Shown here: positions 5,096-6,346 of the stretch, piece after piece
Layout: the number at the start of each line of letters is the position of its first letter
Position numbering within the stretch: the first letter of the stretch is position 1
Assembly: GCA_003105245.1 (NCBI GenBank)
Contig: PQAI01000292.1
Location: 1-6,346 of the forward strand
DNA: 6,346 nt
Direction: 5' to 3'
DNA from: Betaproteobacteria bacterium
GTDB taxonomy: Bacteria > Pseudomonadota > Gammaproteobacteria > Burkholderiales > Usitatibacteraceae
Made by a program: the position numbers and the translations under genes
Notes under the pieces: generated by a model
Seen by the model: only the letters and a program-made list of their open reading frames with translations
Told to the model about the DNA's origin: nothing
Databases searched by the model: none

Positions 5096-6346
5096 CTAGC
5101 GCCGCGCCAGGAGCTTGCGCAGCTCCTCGAGCACGCCGAAGCCGAGGGCGAGCGCGATCATGAGCCCCCAGGCGTCGGGCGAAAGCGGCAGCGTGCCGAA
5201 GGCGGCGTTGCCCGCCGGCGTGTAGACGATCGCGAGGATGAGGACGAGCTCGAAGGCGATGCCGGCCAGGAGGAGTGGATTGTCGGCCGGCCGGAAGCGG
5301 ATCGCGGGCTCCTCGGGGTGGCGGCAGAGGAAGGCGTTCACGACCTGGGCGACCACGATGGCGGCCAGGCACGCGGTCGTCGCCCGCAGGTAGAGCGGGT
5401 CCGTCTTCGCGAGCGCCTCGCCCCACGCCCAGCCCCCCGCCTGCAGCACCGCGAAGAAGACGGCCATCGCGGCCGCCGCCTGCAGCATCCCCAGCCACAG
5501 GTAGGACCGCGCCAGGAGCGGCCAGGTGAGGAGACGCTCCCGCGCGTGCCGAGGCGGCCTGCTCATCACACCGGCGTGCGGCCTTTCGGCGCCCAGCGCC
5601 AGCGCCGGCAGCATGTCGGTGCCCAGGTCCACGGCGAGGATCTGGATGATCGTGAGGGGCAGCGGGATGCGCAGCAGCACGAACGCGAGGTAGGGGACGA
5701 GCTCGGGGACGTTGGAGGTGAGGATGTAGGTGAGGAACTTGCGGATGTTCTCGAACACCGCGCGCCCCTCCTCGATCGCGTTCACGATGCTCGCGAAGTT
5801 GTCGTCGAGCAGGATCATGTCCGCGGCTTCCTTGGCCACGTCGGTGCCCGCGATGCCCATGGCGATCCCGATGTGCGCGGTGCGAAGCGCCGGGGCGTCG
5901 TTCACGCCGTCGCCGGTGGCGGCCACGACGTGTCCCTTGGCCTTGAGCCCCTCGACGACCAGCATCTTCTGCTCGGCGGTGACGCGCGTGAAGAGGATCT
6001 CGGGGCTCGCGAGCGCGATCTGCAGCTGCGCGGGCGTCATCCGGCGAAGCGCGTCGCCCTGCACGACCACGGGTGACGGCGATTGCACGAGGCCGATCTC
6101 GCGCGCGATGGCGAGCGCCGTGTGCGGGTGGTCGCCGGTCACCATGATCACCTGGATGCCGGCCGTGCGGCAGCGCGCGATGGCCTCGGGCACCTCGGGG
6201 CGCGGCGGGTCGTGCAGGCCCACCAGCCCCGACAGGCACAGGCCCGCCTCCGCCGGATCCTCGCCCTCGGCGAGGTCCTTCCACGCGAAGCCGAGGACGC
6301 GAAGTCCCTCCTCGGCCATGGCGAGCTGGGCCCCCGTCACGCGGCC
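5096..6346 (-). CDS. P2-type cation-transporting ATPase, C-terminal half
   Basis: 416 residues are visible; the N-terminal half, including the phosphorylated Asp of DKTG, lies beyond the right edge, where the frame stays open. Residue numbers count from the edge. Visible motifs: MAEEGLRVLGFAWK (end of the N domain), LHDPPRPEV (43-51), MVTGDHPHTALAIAREIG (68-85), TGDGVNDAPAL hinge (144-154), then M5 to M10. M5 reads TSNVPELVPYLAF and M6 reads ILAVDLGTDMLPALALG. S211, N212, E215, D240 and D244 correspond to the Na,K-ATPase cation ligands in TSNIPE and DLGTD. SERCA has Asn where D240 is. In M8 the ligand positions appear as Q334 and N337. The C-terminus EELRKLLARR also resembles DEVRKLIIRR of Na,K-ATPase. 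It is an inner-membrane cation pump driven by ATP; Ca2+, Na+ or K+ cannot be separated by sequence alone. It converges on the lipoprotein gene with one base between the stops. Confidence 0.92.
   Translation of the reverse strand, partial: GRVTGAQLAMAEEGLRVLGFAWKDLAEGEDPAEAGLCLSGLVGLHDPPRPEVPEAIARCRTAGIQVIMVTGDHPHTALAIAREIGLVQSPSPVVVQGDALRRMTPAQLQIALASPEILFTRVTAEQKMLVVEGLKAKGHVVAATGDGVNDAPALRTAHIGIAMGIAGTDVAKEAADMILLDDNFASIVNAIEEGRAVFENIRKFLTYILTSNVPELVPYLAFVLLRIPLPLTIIQILAVDLGTDMLPALALGAERPHAGVMSRPPRHARERLLTWPLLARSYLWLGMLQAAAAMAVFFAVLQAGGWAWGEALAKTDPLYLRATTACLAAIVVAQVVNAFLCRHPEEPAIRFRPADNPLLLAGIAFELVLILAIVYTPAGNAAFGTLPLSPDAWGLMIALALGFGVLEELRKLLARR
5109..5127. terminator. Perfect 7-bp inverted repeat just past the convergent stops
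   Basis: AGGAGCT-TGCGC-AGCTCCT: a 7-bp stem with a 5-base loop, 15 bases past the lipoprotein stop and inside the last codons of the ATPase gene (EELRKLL). No T-run follows on either strand, so it is not a classical intrinsic terminator. The repeat may arise from coding constraint (GAG-GAG-CTG against AAG-CTC-CTG). It is listed because no other terminator-like structure separates the two genes. Confidence 0.25.

Noticed and set aside
5004..6284. Alternative minus-strand frame over the ATPase gene, and plus-strand frames at 5275-6076
   Set aside because: Pro/Arg/Gly-rich shadows; the true frame contains TGDGVNDAP and the M5-M10 membrane segments.
1..6346. CRISPR array, tRNA, rRNA, insertion sequence or phage attachment site
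   Set aside because: I found no regularly spaced direct repeats, cloverleaf-like sequences, transposase motifs or terminal inverted repeats on reading both strands.

Overview
The window is GC-rich DNA with tightly packed genes and strong G/C at third codon positions. It comes from a Gram-negative bacterium: it encodes an outer-membrane-type lipoprotein with an OmpA-like domain. The style fits a high-GC proteobacterium, possibly a betaproteobacterium, but nothing here fixes the taxon. I see no RNA gene, insertion sequence, CRISPR array, integrase or attachment site.

Left part (1-793, minus strand, read right to left): a small type II toxin-antitoxin pair, with a BrnT-like toxin (500-793) upstream of a ribbon-helix-helix antitoxin (190-513). 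The genes overlap by 14 bp. Thirteen bases after the antitoxin comes the start of a class III (CaiB/BaiF) CoA-transferase, which runs off the left edge. A promoter-like sequence sits so close to the toxin ATG that its mRNA may be leaderless.

Centre (794-2728, plus strand): a 135-bp divergent intergenic region, then a complete OPT-family transporter of 599 residues.

Right centre (2771-5094, plus strand): the most interesting part. A class III nucleotidyl cyclase has its catalytic domain in the cytoplasm, one membrane segment and a Pro/Ala-rich periplasmic tail ending in a Cys-bracketed motif. Its stop codon overlaps the start codon (ATGA) of a lipoprotein that combines an LpoB-like domain, a TPR-like helical region and an OmpA-like C-terminal domain. 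I infer that the two form a functional unit linking the envelope or peptidoglycan to a cytoplasmic cyclic nucleotide. Two features are unusual: the substrate-specifying positions of the cyclase are non-canonical, and the OmpA-like domain has Ser where the peptidoglycan-binding Asp is expected.

Right end (5096-6346, minus strand): the C-terminal half of a P2-type cation ATPase whose M5/M6 ion-site residues resemble animal Na,K-ATPase. It converges on the lipoprotein gene with a single base between the two stop codons.
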